NCBI RefSeq assembly: GCF_016756315.1
Contig: NZ_AP024235.1
Location: forward strand, 1,612,001-1,676,000
Direction: 5' to 3'
From: Alteromonas sp. KC3
GTDB taxonomy: Bacteria > Pseudomonadota > Gammaproteobacteria > Enterobacterales > Alteromonadaceae
DNA length: 64,000 nucleotides
The first letter of the stretch is position 1; each line of letters begins with the position of its first letter. The translations under genes and the position numbers were made by a program. The notes below the pieces were generated by a model that was given only the letters and a program-made list of their open reading frames with translations, did not search any database and was not told the origin of the DNA. Positions 55,107 to 63,077 of the stretch are shown one piece after another.

Positions 55107-57194
55107 ATGTCAGACTTATCTTTATACAGAAACATTGGTATTTTCGCCCACGTAGACGCGGGTAAAACTACCACAACAGAACGTATCTTGAAGCTTACTG
55201 GTAAAATCCATAAAACTGGTGAGGTTCACGATGGTGAATCAACTACTGACTTCATGGAGCAGGAAGCTGAACGTGGTATTACTATCCAGTCAGCGGCTAC
55301 TACCTGTTTCTGGAAAGATCACCGCATGAACATCATCGATACTCCGGGACACGTTGACTTTACAGTTGAAGTATATCGTTCACTTAAAGTACTAGACGGC
55401 GGTATCGGTGTATTCTGTGGTTCTGGCGGTGTTGAACCTCAGTCAGAAACTAACTGGCGTTATGCTAACGAATCAGAAGTTGCACGTGTAATCTTCGTAA
55501 ACAAACTAGACCGCATGGGTGCAGACTTCTACCGTGTTGTTGGCCAAGTTAAGAAAGTACTTGCTGCTAACCCACTAGTAATGACACTTCCAATCGGTAT
55601 CGAAGACGACTTCAAAGGTGTTGTTAACCTTCTAGACATGAAAGCGTACATCTGGGACGATTCAGGTCTTCCTGAGAACTACGAAGTTGTAGATATTCCA
55701 GCAGATATGGTTGAAAAGGCTAACGAGTACCGTGAGCAACTAATCGAAACTGCTGTTGAGCAAGACGACGACCTAATGATGGCTTACATGGATGGTGAAG
55801 AGCCGTCTCTAGAAGACATCAAGCGTTGTATCCGTAAAGGTACTCGTGACCTAGCGTTCTTCCCAACATACTGTGGTTCTGCATTTAAGAACAAAGGTAT
55901 TCAGCTAGTTCTTGACGCAGTTGTAGACTTCCTACCTTCTCCTACAGAAGTTGATCCACAAGATCTAACTGACGAAGAAACTGGTGAGCCTACAGGTGAA
56001 GTTGCAACAGTATCTGTTGACGAGCCGTTCCGTGCGCTTGCGTTCAAAATCATGGACGACCGTTTCGGTGCCCTTACGTTTATCCGTATTTACTCTGGTA
56101 AACTTAACAAAGGCGACACTATTCTTAACAGTGCAACTGGTAAGACTGAGCGTATCGGCCGTATGGTTGAGATGCACGCTGACGAACGTACTGAACTTAC
56201 TTCAGCACAAGCGGGTGATATCCTAGCTGTTGTTGGTATGAAGAACGTTCAAACAGGTCACACGCTATGTGATCCTAAGCACCCTTGTACACTAGAGCCA
56301 ATGATCTTCCCTGAGCCAGTAATCTCGATTGCTGTTAAGCCAAAAGATAAAGGCGCTAACGAAAAGATGTCTATCGCTATCGGTAAACTAGTAGCAGAAG
56401 ATCCATCTTTCCAAGTTGAAACTGACGAAGATTCAGGCGAAACCATCCTTAAAGGTATGGGTGAGCTTCACCTAGACATCAAAGTTGATATCTTGAAGCG
56501 TACATACGGCGTTGAGCTAGAAGTTGGTCAGCCTCAGGTTGCGTACCGTGAAACTATCACGCAAGCGGTTGAAGACAGCTACACGCACAAGAAGCAGTCT
56601 GGTGGTTCTGGTCAGTTCGGTAAGATTGATTACCGCATCCGTCCGGGCGAAACTAACTCTGGCTTCAAGTTCACATCTACTGTTGTGGGCGGTAACGTAC
56701 CTAAAGAATTCTTCCCTGCAATCGAAAAAGGTTTCGCAGGTATGATGGAAGTAGGTCCTCTTGCTGGTTACCCAGTACTAGACGTTGAAGTTGAACTATT
56801 CGACGGTGGTTTCCACGCAGTTGACTCATCAGCAATCGCGTTCGAAATTGCAGCGAAAGGTGCATTCCGTCAGTCAATGCCAAAAGCAGGTCCTCAGATT
56901 CTTGAGCCTGTGATGAAAGTTGACGTATTCAGCCCAGAAGACAACGTTGGTGACGTAATCGGTGACCTTAACCGTCGTCGTGGTATGATCAAAGACCAAG
57001 AAGCTGGCGCTACTGGCGTTCGCATCAAGGCTGACGTACCTCTATCTGAGATGTTTGGTTACATCGGTCACCTACGTACTATTACATCTGGTCGTGGTCA
57101 GTTCTCTATGGAATTCAGCCACTACTCAGCATGTCCTCAGAACGTAGCTGACAAAGTAATTGAAGAAGCAAAAGCACGTAAAGCAGCTAAGTAA
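55107..57194 (+). CDS. fusA: Elongation factor G, second-type paralogue
   Basis: A 695-residue GTPase with all EF-G domains: G1 [15 protein letters not shown] at residue 14, G3 DTPGHVDF, G4 NKLDRMGAD, then domains II to V ([15 protein letters not shown], then [16 protein letters not shown]). It is not near rpsL, rpsG or tuf, so it is probably the second EF-G (EF-G2 type) seen in several gammaproteobacteria, with translocation or ribosome-recycling as possible roles. Codon use is strongly biased (GGT, CGT, GTA, CTA, AAC), unlike its neighbours, which suggests high expression. Confidence 0.93.
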   Translation: MSDLSLYRNIGIFAHVDAGKTTTTERILKLTGKIHKTGEVHDGESTTDFMEQEAERGITIQSAATTCFWKDHRMNIIDTPGHVDFTVEVYRSLKVLDGGIGVFCGSGGVEPQSETNWRYANESEVARVIFVNKLDRMGADFYRVVGQVKKVLAANPLVMTLPIGIEDDFKGVVNLLDMKAYIWDDSGLPENYEVVDIPADMVEKANEYREQLIETAVEQDDDLMMAYMDGEEPSLEDIKRCIRKGTRDLAFFPTYCGSAFKNKGIQLVLDAVVDFLPSPTEVDPQDLTDEETGEPTGEVATVSVDEPFRALAFKIMDDRFGALTFIRIYSGKLNKGDTILNSATGKTERIGRMVEMHADERTELTSAQAGDILAVVGMKNVQTGHTLCDPKHPCTLEPMIFPEPVISIAVKPKDKGANEKMSIAIGKLVAEDPSFQVETDEDSGETILKGMGELHLDIKVDILKRTYGVELEVGQPQVAYRETITQAVEDSYTHKKQSGGSGQFGKIDYRIRPGETNSGFKFTSTVVGGNVPKEFFPAIEKGFAGMMEVGPLAGYPVLDVEVELFDGGFHAVDSSAIAFEIAAKGAFRQSMPKAGPQILEPVMKVDVFSPEDNVGDVIGDLNRRRGMIKDQEAGATGVRIKADVPLSEMFGYIGHLRTITSGRGQFSMEFSHYSACPQNVADKVIEEAKARKAAK

Positions 57195-57209
57195 TTGACG
57201 CTTGCGTGA

Positions 57210-57266
57210 CTGTTAGTTAACTAACAGCTTCGAAATTTAAAAGCCGGTCTTAATGACCGGCTTTTT
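57210..57266 (+). terminator. Palindrome and terminator after the EF-G gene
   Basis: A perfect 18-base palindrome CTGTTAGTTAACTAACAG (57210-57227), then AAGCCGGTC-ttaat-GACCGGCTT (57241-57263) followed by a T-run. Confidence 0.9.
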
Positions 57267-57377
57267 TGTGCCTGTCAAAACAATACGCTGTGCCACTAAG
57301 AGTAAATGCTCAGATGTTTATCGTTTTAGTCTACAATGAAAGAGTATCGATAGAAGAAACACAGAGGGAATAAATCG

Positions 57378-57746
57378 ATGTCTAAAAAGGTTTTGTTAAT
57401 CGGACTGCGGTCAGACAGCGTAAACTATGAAAAATGGCCTCAGTTATCGAAGGAAAAACTCGATGCGGCTTTCGAACAAGTGGTAAGCGAATTAAACAAT
57501 AATGGCTATGATTCATTGTGGTGCTTAACCGACCAAGGGGAGACCGCTGCGCAGCAGGTGGAAGAGGCATTAGCAAAGGAAAAGCCGGATATCGTTTTAA
57601 TTGGCGCAGGTGTAAGAACGGACCCAGACCATTTCCTTTTGTTTGAACAGGTAATAAATATTGTTCATGCCAATGCACCTAAAGCAAAAATTGCATTTAA
57701 CTCCTTACCTTATGATTCACTAGATGCAATTAAGCGTTGGAGTTAA
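57378..57746 (+). CDS. Uncharacterised 122-residue alpha/beta protein
   Basis: A soluble protein with a Rossmann-like pattern: KKVLLIGLRSDSV, a helix, DSLWCLTD, a helix, then KPDIVLIGAGVR and AKIAFNSLP. It resembles small response-regulator-like or NAD-binding folds but lacks a clear catalytic motif. I recognise no family. AGAGGGA lies before the ATG. It is separate from EF-G (terminator between) and convergent with the S41-type gene. Confidence 0.75.
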   Translation: MSKKVLLIGLRSDSVNYEKWPQLSKEKLDAAFEQVVSELNNNGYDSLWCLTDQGETAAQQVEEALAKEKPDIVLIGAGVRTDPDHFLLFEQVINIVHANAPKAKIAFNSLPYDSLDAIKRWS

Positions 57747-57748
57747 AG

Positions 57749-57782
57749 CGCCACTTTGTGCAGTTAGCACACAAAGCGGCGA
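57749..57782. terminator. Hairpin between convergent genes, no T-run
   Basis: CGCC-a-CTTTGTG pairs with CACAAAG-c-GGCG around a short loop; it may end both transcripts. Confidence 0.5.
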
Positions 57783-57797
57783 AAGTGTAAACACTAC

Positions 57798-59315
57798 TTA
57801 GTTTAGTAGATAAGCCGCGGCAGCTTCGATACCTAAATCAACTCCTTGTTCGCGCTGTTCACGCGTAAAGAATGGGACCTCGATATCAACCGGAATGCCT
57901 TCTCCCTCATACCATACGCCGTTTGGTGTAAGGTAAAACTCATTTGACATACCGATATTGAAACCGTTGGGAAGCGTCCACTCCAATACGTTTGAAAATG
58001 CACCATGTGTCGCTTCACCAATAAGTGTAACGTTTGGCATTTCGTCCATAATCATCGTAAACGTTTCTGCTGCCGATACCGTACTAGCACTTGTTAAAAC
58101 AACAATAGGTCCAAGGTAATTAATCTCTGAGCGGGGCGCTATAATGATGTCCAATAGTTCAGTCCTATTATTGCCATCACGAGCTTGTTTGCTAAACGCG
58201 TGAAACTCTTCTTGAGCAAAACGACTGGCGATAGCCATGCTAACATAATCGAATCCACCGTCATTGGTTCTCACATCAATGATTAGACCTTCAACATCTT
58301 TGAGATCGGTTAGGGCTTCATCTAACGCCGCATCTACAGCTGCAAGTGTATTGCGATTAAAGGTGAGCTCGTCATCGGTACTTTCAGCAAATCCGTGCAT
58401 AGAGCCAATAAAAAGATACCCTAATCCTTCGTTTTGAAACCATCGGATGGCATCGTTTTCAGTAGACTTAACATCACTTGAGTCTTGTGCGTAGTTAGTC
58501 ACTATTTGCCACTGTAGTGTTAAATTATTCAGAATGTAGCTTTCAAGCTGTTCCAATAGTGCAGTGGTCACGTCATCGCCAGAAATGGGATAGCTTAAGC
58601 TATTGTCATTGGCGAACTCTTCAACAAGACGTTCAAGCATAGTTTGCTTGGTAGTAACTTTGTACTCTAAACCTTGTGGCGAAATCACATAGTTATGGCC
58701 GTCGGCCAGTGGCTCAAGGGCGTAGGCCATTGCCGTGAACAGCGCTTCACTATTTGAATTTGTTGTTAACTCAGCGCCTGTCGTTTGAACAACATCGGAC
58801 CAATTAACCCCCATACGTTCGAAATCTACGTAATATTCTTCAAAGATCTGGGTGTACATAGCAAATAGCTCTACGCTATCGAAACTACTTTCGTAATTCT
58901 CATCAATGGTGATTGGGCCTGTTTCACATGCTTGCGGCAATGAGTCGGCTTTATTAAACCGATAGCCAGGAGGGCCAAAAGTATCCGTACCGGTACCTGA
59001 ATACCATTCAAGCGTATTTGCACTGTCCGTTTTTCTCAAAAGTCGCTCAAGAGACAGGGTGTCAACTTCAGTTTCTATGCCCATAACAAAACAGTAGTCG
59101 CTGGTATATTGATAAATTGCTGCTGAATCGTTACCTATTGCAATGCTAAGACCATAGCCAGGTGCAATCCAATTCCCCTGATATTCCTCAGAAATGGGAT
59201 CTTCGAGCGATGCTGTAGGATTAATGTTAATTGGATCGTTGCTTGAACCGCAACCTGCAATGACTGATGCAGCTAATAGTGACAATCCAAGTCGCGATAA
59301 TATTGCCTTGTTCAT
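57798..59315 (-). CDS. S41-family peptidase-like lipoprotein
   Basis: A 505-residue protein with lipobox VIAGC (Cys near residue 22) and an N-terminal beta domain. A helical region around 150-230 precedes an S41 (tail-specific/tricorn-like) peptidase domain to the end. LIIDVRTNDGGFDYVSMAIASRF, VVLTSASTVSAAETFTMIMDE and LIGEATHGAFSNVLEWTLPNG are S41 features with the nucleophile Ser. The Lys usual in CtpA-type enzymes is not at the matching place, which fits the S41B type or an altered enzyme. No PDZ domain is clear. It is a single gene. Confidence 0.85.
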   Translation of the reverse strand: MNKAILSRLGLSLLAASVIAGCGSSNDPININPTASLEDPISEEYQGNWIAPGYGLSIAIGNDSAAIYQYTSDYCFVMGIETEVDTLSLERLLRKTDSANTLEWYSGTGTDTFGPPGYRFNKADSLPQACETGPITIDENYESSFDSVELFAMYTQIFEEYYVDFERMGVNWSDVVQTTGAELTTNSNSEALFTAMAYALEPLADGHNYVISPQGLEYKVTTKQTMLERLVEEFANDNSLSYPISGDDVTTALLEQLESYILNNLTLQWQIVTNYAQDSSDVKSTENDAIRWFQNEGLGYLFIGSMHGFAESTDDELTFNRNTLAAVDAALDEALTDLKDVEGLIIDVRTNDGGFDYVSMAIASRFAQEEFHAFSKQARDGNNRTELLDIIIAPRSEINYLGPIVVLTSASTVSAAETFTMIMDEMPNVTLIGEATHGAFSNVLEWTLPNGFNIGMSNEFYLTPNGVWYEGEGIPVDIEVPFFTREQREQGVDLGIEAAAAYLLN

Positions 59316-59410
59316 ATATCCCTCTCTTACGTAATGTTAAAAAAACGAACTGTGTATGCGAGAAAGGGTAAAGTGGTTAAGGTGAATGGAAGGTGAAGGT
59401 TTATCATTAG

Positions 59411-59435
59411 TGGTCGGTAAGTTATTTACCGACCA
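59411..59435 (-). terminator. Hairpin after cynS
   Basis: TGGTCGGTAA-gttat-TTACCGACCA, a perfect ten-base-pair inverted repeat 13 bases past the cynS stop. The T-run is weak. Confidence 0.65.
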
Positions 59436-59447
59436 TCTCAAATACCA

Positions 59448-59897
59448 TTAATACATTTTGTAGGGCAAAAACTTACCTGACATAACAACGCTAACTCTGT
59501 CGCCTTTGGGATCGTTTTCACGTTGTAAGTCCATAGAAAAGTCGATGGCGCTCATAATGCCATCACCAAATTCCTCATGGATGAGTTCTTTAAGTGTTGT
59601 ACCGTACACGCTTACCAACTCATACCAACGGTAAATAAGTGGGTCGGTTGGTACTTCAGTCGGGAGTGAGCCTTTGTAGGGTACAATTTGCAACCATGCA
59701 ATGGCTTCATCACTGAGTTCGAGCAGTGAACCGACGTTTTCAGCTTGTTGCTTGGTCATGGCCATTTGGCCTAAACACGCTGCGGTACTCCACTCTTTAG
59801 ATTGGCCAATAACTTCAGCGATTTGTCGCCATGAGATACCTTTTAAAATTTTTGACGATTGGATCATGTCTGTAACTTGAGTGCGAGATGTAATCAT
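59448..59897 (-). CDS. cynS: Cyanate hydratase (cyanase)
   Basis: A 149-residue enzyme that decomposes cyanate with bicarbonate to ammonia and carbon dioxide. The active-site residues Arg90, Glu93 and Ser116 (equal to Arg96, Glu99 and Ser122 in E. coli) are in place: PLIYRWYELVSVYG and GIMSAIDFSMD. The N-terminal helix-turn-helix-like domain is present. The ATG at 59897 has GAGGA six bases before it; the frame is open further upstream but overlaps the kinase gene. It is the last gene of the FNT-kinase-cynS operon. Confidence 0.96.
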   Translation of the reverse strand: MITSRTQVTDMIQSSKILKGISWRQIAEVIGQSKEWSTAACLGQMAMTKQQAENVGSLLELSDEAIAWLQIVPYKGSLPTEVPTDPLIYRWYELVSVYGTTLKELIHEEFGDGIMSAIDFSMDLQRENDPKGDRVSVVMSGKFLPYKMY

Positions 59898-59910
59898 GTT
59901 GATTCCTCTG

Positions 59911-61731
59911 TTAAGTTGAATAAATAAGAACAAGCGTAATTAAGTTGCTTATTACAAGTGCAAGTGAAAGGGCCTGATAAAACGCTAATGGGCTGCGTCT
60001 TACTAATGGTACAGGTTGAGACTGTTGATTAACGGTGGGGTAGCGAAGGGCATGTACAAATTCTGATAGTGCAGCAAAGCGTTTCGTAGGGTTGATGTGC
60101 AACGCGCGGCGAAGTGTCATATCGACCCAATTAGGAATAGGGCGCTTTGCGTCTAGCACACTTTGGTACTTCAATTTGTATTGGGCTGCATAGGTATTGC
60201 CATGGGCAACCTTGTTATTGTACGGATAGCGGCCACAAAGCATTACGTAGCAAAGCACCGCGAGTGAATATTGATCAGACTGTACTGAGCCCGCTTCCCC
60301 CAAAAAATACTCGGGGGCAGCATATAGTGCTGTACCAGGAATGCCTTGCCTATGATAAAGAGACGGGGCTTGCAATAGGCAGGCTGCACCGAGGTCGATA
60401 AGTGTGCAATGGCCTTCTGGGTTGATAATAATATTCTCTGGTCGAATATCACGGTGCACAATGCCTTGTCGATGCATGGACTGAAGGCCTGTAGCAACTT
60501 GCTCGATTATACTTCTCACCTGTTCAAGGCTTGGCGTCTCATTATCCATCATCCATTGCGCAAGCGTTTGGCCTTCTACGTACTGACTTAAGCAATATTG
60601 CTTAGATGGAGGGTTAGAAAAGCCCAGTTCAACATACAGCGGATGCTTAATGATATGAGGGCAATCAATCCGTCTGGCAAACCAACTTTCGATATTAGGA
60701 AGCAGTGTACAGTCTAACGTTGTGGGTTTGTCAGTAGTAATGAAGTCTGTCGCAAGTGTTTTTAGCACGAGTTGGTGGCGACCAGAGGTTTCATTTTCCT
60801 TATTACCTGACGCTGATGTCGCCAGATAAACGTGGCTGCGAGCCGATGTATAAAGCTGCCTTTTTACTATAAGCCCGTCAACGCTATCGCCAACAGTGAG
60901 GTGTAAGGCTTGGTCACTTTGAGGCACGAATAAAGTGTCCGGCGTGGATACAAAATTGGGAGTGATGGTAATTACCAATAACGTTGCATTGTCATCACTA
61001 CCACTATCAAGCGCGCGATTTACATGTTGCTTGGCGAATTCGTCGGGCAATGATTGAAAGGTTTGCGCCTCTCTTAACGCATCTGAAATACTTGTAAATT
61101 CAAAGACACCATCACTACTTAGTGCAATGCTACTGCGTTCCGATAACGTCAACGTACTATAGTCAATCGCAATCTGCGAAGAAATGCCCAGGGCGTTTGC
61201 TAGATAACTATGGTCAGGCGACTCTGTGCTTGGCTGTCGATGCCCTCGAGTAAGGGTTTTGCAAACTAACGATGTAGCGATTTGCACTTCACAATCACCA
61301 ACGTGAAAAATGTGAAGCGTATTGTCAACAATGACTACAGCAGAAAAAGTGCACACATAACCTTTTTCAGGGGTGTAACAAAACGCACTTTGTTGGTTTC
61401 TCGCCCAGAGCAATGCGTTTATTTCGATAATGAGTGCTTTTGCTGTTTGTTCAATGTCCCAAACTTCAGGGGCAAGATTGAACATTTTGGTGAAATGTGA
61501 AGTGGCGAAGTCACTGGCAACTTGACTCACTGTACTACTGCTTATGCCATCGGCAATGAGAAAAAAACTGGCTCGCTCATGACGAAAATTAGATGAATGG
61601 CTATGCGGTTTTGCTATGCAGTAACTGAATGCATCTTGATTAACGCGCTTTATTCCTTTGGTAGAATATGCGCTTAGCTCAATGTGCGTCGATGCTCTTG
61701 AATGACTAGGTTGATTCAATGGTGCATTCAT
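59911..61731 (-). CDS. PP2C phosphatase-Ser/Thr kinase fusion, membrane-anchored
   Basis: A 606-residue protein. An N-terminal PP2C-like phosphatase (about 15-255; FFLIADGISSSTVSQVASDF, HVGDCEVQI, LSSDGVFEF, SGSDDNATLLVI) is followed by a protein kinase domain (about 285-575). Kinase motifs: Lys in LVLKTLATDF, HRDIRPENIIINPEG for the catalytic loop, and DLGAA in place of DFG, then APEYFLGEAGSVQSDQYSLAVL. A C-terminal membrane segment (583-604) anchors it. It sits between the nitrite/formate transporter and cyanase genes, so it may control nitrogen uptake by reversible phosphorylation. That role is inference. Confidence 0.9.
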   Translation of the reverse strand: MNAPLNQPSHSRASTHIELSAYSTKGIKRVNQDAFSYCIAKPHSHSSNFRHERASFFLIADGISSSTVSQVASDFATSHFTKMFNLAPEVWDIEQTAKALIIEINALLWARNQQSAFCYTPEKGYVCTFSAVVIVDNTLHIFHVGDCEVQIATSLVCKTLTRGHRQPSTESPDHSYLANALGISSQIAIDYSTLTLSERSSIALSSDGVFEFTSISDALREAQTFQSLPDEFAKQHVNRALDSGSDDNATLLVITITPNFVSTPDTLFVPQSDQALHLTVGDSVDGLIVKRQLYTSARSHVYLATSASGNKENETSGRHQLVLKTLATDFITTDKPTTLDCTLLPNIESWFARRIDCPHIIKHPLYVELGFSNPPSKQYCLSQYVEGQTLAQWMMDNETPSLEQVRSIIEQVATGLQSMHRQGIVHRDIRPENIIINPEGHCTLIDLGAACLLQAPSLYHRQGIPGTALYAAPEYFLGEAGSVQSDQYSLAVLCYVMLCGRYPYNNKVAHGNTYAAQYKLKYQSVLDAKRPIPNWVDMTLRRALHINPTKRFAALSEFVHALRYPTVNQQSQPVPLVRRSPLAFYQALSLALVISNLITLVLIYST

Positions 61732-61829
61732 ATCGCTAAGCTCTCATAGTAAAACAATAACCCCAATTGATTTAAGCTGCGCGACTTCTGTTGAATTAAA
61801 TCATTCATAAAAGCCGCGCATGCGCATTG

Positions 61830-62678
61830 TTAAATGGGCAGTGTTTCAGATGCAGCTGCGCTATTTACAGGAATTTTGCGTTTGGGCAAAGTTTTTACGT
61901 GAGTGGTATACAGTGTTAGACCCGTGAAGGCTAAACCACCTACTAGGTTACCTAGCGCCGTTGGGATTTCGTTCCAGATGAAATAATCCATAATAGAGAA
62001 ATCACCACCCATAATGAGGCCAAAGGGGAATAAGAACATATTAACCACAGAGTGTTCGAACCCCATGAAAAAGAACAGCATGATTGGCATCCACATTGCC
62101 AACACTTTGCCACTTACGTGGGTTGAAATCATCGCGCCGACCACGCCAAGAGACACCATCCAATTACACAGCATGCCGCGGATGAAAATGGTGATCCAAC
62201 CTGCGGCGCCGTGTTCTGCGTAACCGAGAGTTCTCGCTTCACCAATGCTCGCTACCTTTGTTGCAATAGCACCGCCATCAACGTTGTATCCCATAGTAAA
62301 GATAAACGACATCATAAAGGCAACGGTAAGCGCACCACCAAAATTACCTAAAAATACTAATCCCCAGTTACGCAAGATCTGCTTTGGCGTAACGCCTGGT
62401 CTGTTAGCCAGCCATGCTAAAGGTGTCAGCACAAAAACACCGGTTAACAGGTCAAAACCCATTAGGTATAGCATGCAAAAGCCAACAGGGAAGAGTACGG
62501 CGCCTAGCAGGAAAACTCCAGTTTGCACTGCGATAGTGACTGCAAAGACCGCCGCCAACGCCAATATAGCACCTGCCATATAGGCACGAATTAATGTGTC
62601 ACGAGTGGACATATATATTTTTGCTTCGCCGGCATCTACCATCTTGGTAGCAAATTCAGCAGGTAATAGATAAGCCAT
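61830..62678 (-). CDS. Formate/nitrite transporter (FNT family)
   Basis: A 282-residue inner-membrane channel with six membrane segments. YLLPAEFATKMVDAGEAKI near the N-terminus and MGFEHSVVNMFLFPFGLIMGG near residue 205 are FNT motifs. With cyanase and a kinase/phosphatase in the same operon, nitrite (NirC-like) is a more likely substrate than formate, but sequence alone does not decide. AAGGTG precedes the ATG. The operon has a long leader with a strong terminator, a sigma-54-like promoter and NtrC-like sites. Confidence 0.9.
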   Translation of the reverse strand: MAYLLPAEFATKMVDAGEAKIYMSTRDTLIRAYMAGAILALAAVFAVTIAVQTGVFLLGAVLFPVGFCMLYLMGFDLLTGVFVLTPLAWLANRPGVTPKQILRNWGLVFLGNFGGALTVAFMMSFIFTMGYNVDGGAIATKVASIGEARTLGYAEHGAAGWITIFIRGMLCNWMVSLGVVGAMISTHVSGKVLAMWMPIMLFFFMGFEHSVVNMFLFPFGLIMGGDFSIMDYFIWNEIPTALGNLVGGLAFTGLTLYTTHVKTLPKRKIPVNSAAASETLPI

Positions 62679-62733
62679 GGGTTCACCTTTTGTTTAAGTA
62701 ATTAAATTAAGAGGCCAAAGGGTTTAAATGATC

Positions 62734-62783
62734 AAAAAAAGGCGTCCGCAATTCTCTTTCGCAAAAGAATTGGGGACGCCTTT
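62734..62783 (-). terminator. Intrinsic terminator in the FNT leader (possible attenuator)
   Basis: Arms GGCGTCC-g-CAATTCT (62741-62755) and AGAATTG-g-GGACGCC (62766-62780) form a 14-base-pair stem with one mismatch. On the minus strand the stem is followed by seven T residues (62740-62734). It stands 56 bases before the FNT start, within its own leader if the promoter at 62905-62920 is used. It could also end the upstream tgpA transcript. Confidence 0.9.
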
Positions 62784-62839
62784 GTCCAAATCATTTAAAT
62801 TGTTATGGCACGTTCGATAGCATCTTAGAGCTCAAAAAG

Positions 62840-62893
62840 CACCGCGCTATCGCTGTGTAACTGTAAATCTAATCCGCTCGATAACGTTATCGC
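62840..62893 (-). promoter_or_regulatory. Two candidate hexaloop hairpins in the FNT leader (ANTAR-type target)
   Basis: Hairpin 1: CGAT-AACGTT-ATCG (62892-62879). Hairpin 2: CAGCG-ATAGCG-CGGTG (62855-62840, one G-G mismatch). Both six-base loops have A at position 1 and G at position 4, the feature read by ANTAR antiterminators such as NasT/NasR. An alternative long-range stem (CGATAGC 62852-62846 with GCTATCG 62821-62815) would disrupt hairpin 2. Fold by eye; not confirmed. Confidence 0.5.
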
Positions 62894-62904
62894 AAGAAGT
62901 GTAA

Positions 62905-62920
62905 AGCGAGAAGAGTGCCA
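62905..62920 (-). promoter_or_regulatory. Sigma-54 (RpoN) promoter of the FNT operon
   Basis: On the minus strand TGGCACTCTTCTCGCT agrees with TGGCAC-N5-TTGCW, with GG and GC at the correct distance and one mismatch in the -12 part (C for T). The predicted start near 62894 leaves a leader of about 215 bases before the FNT start. Confidence 0.7.
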
Positions 62921-63018
62921 GTCTGAAATGACTTTTCGTATCGCTTTGAATAATCAGCAATATTTCTGTTTTCATGTTACTTCTGAATGCGCAGAGATGA
63001 GAAATAGTTTGGTTCAAA

Positions 63019-63056
63019 TGCACCAAAATTGGATAGTACCGCACTATTTATGTGAG
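63019..63056. promoter_or_regulatory. Two NtrC-like sites upstream of the sigma-54 promoter
   Basis: CGCACTATTTATGTGAG (63040-63056) fits GCAC-N7-GTG, and TGCACCAAAATTGGAT (63019-63034) fits the left half only. They lie about 125-160 bases before the predicted start, the usual enhancer distance. Confidence 0.45.
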
Positions 63057-63077
63057 AACTTTATCTATGTGAAAACC

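Noticed and set aside
62847..63044. 65-residue minus-strand ORF upstream of FNT
   Set aside because: It covers the sigma-54 promoter and leader hairpins and has no convincing start or composition.
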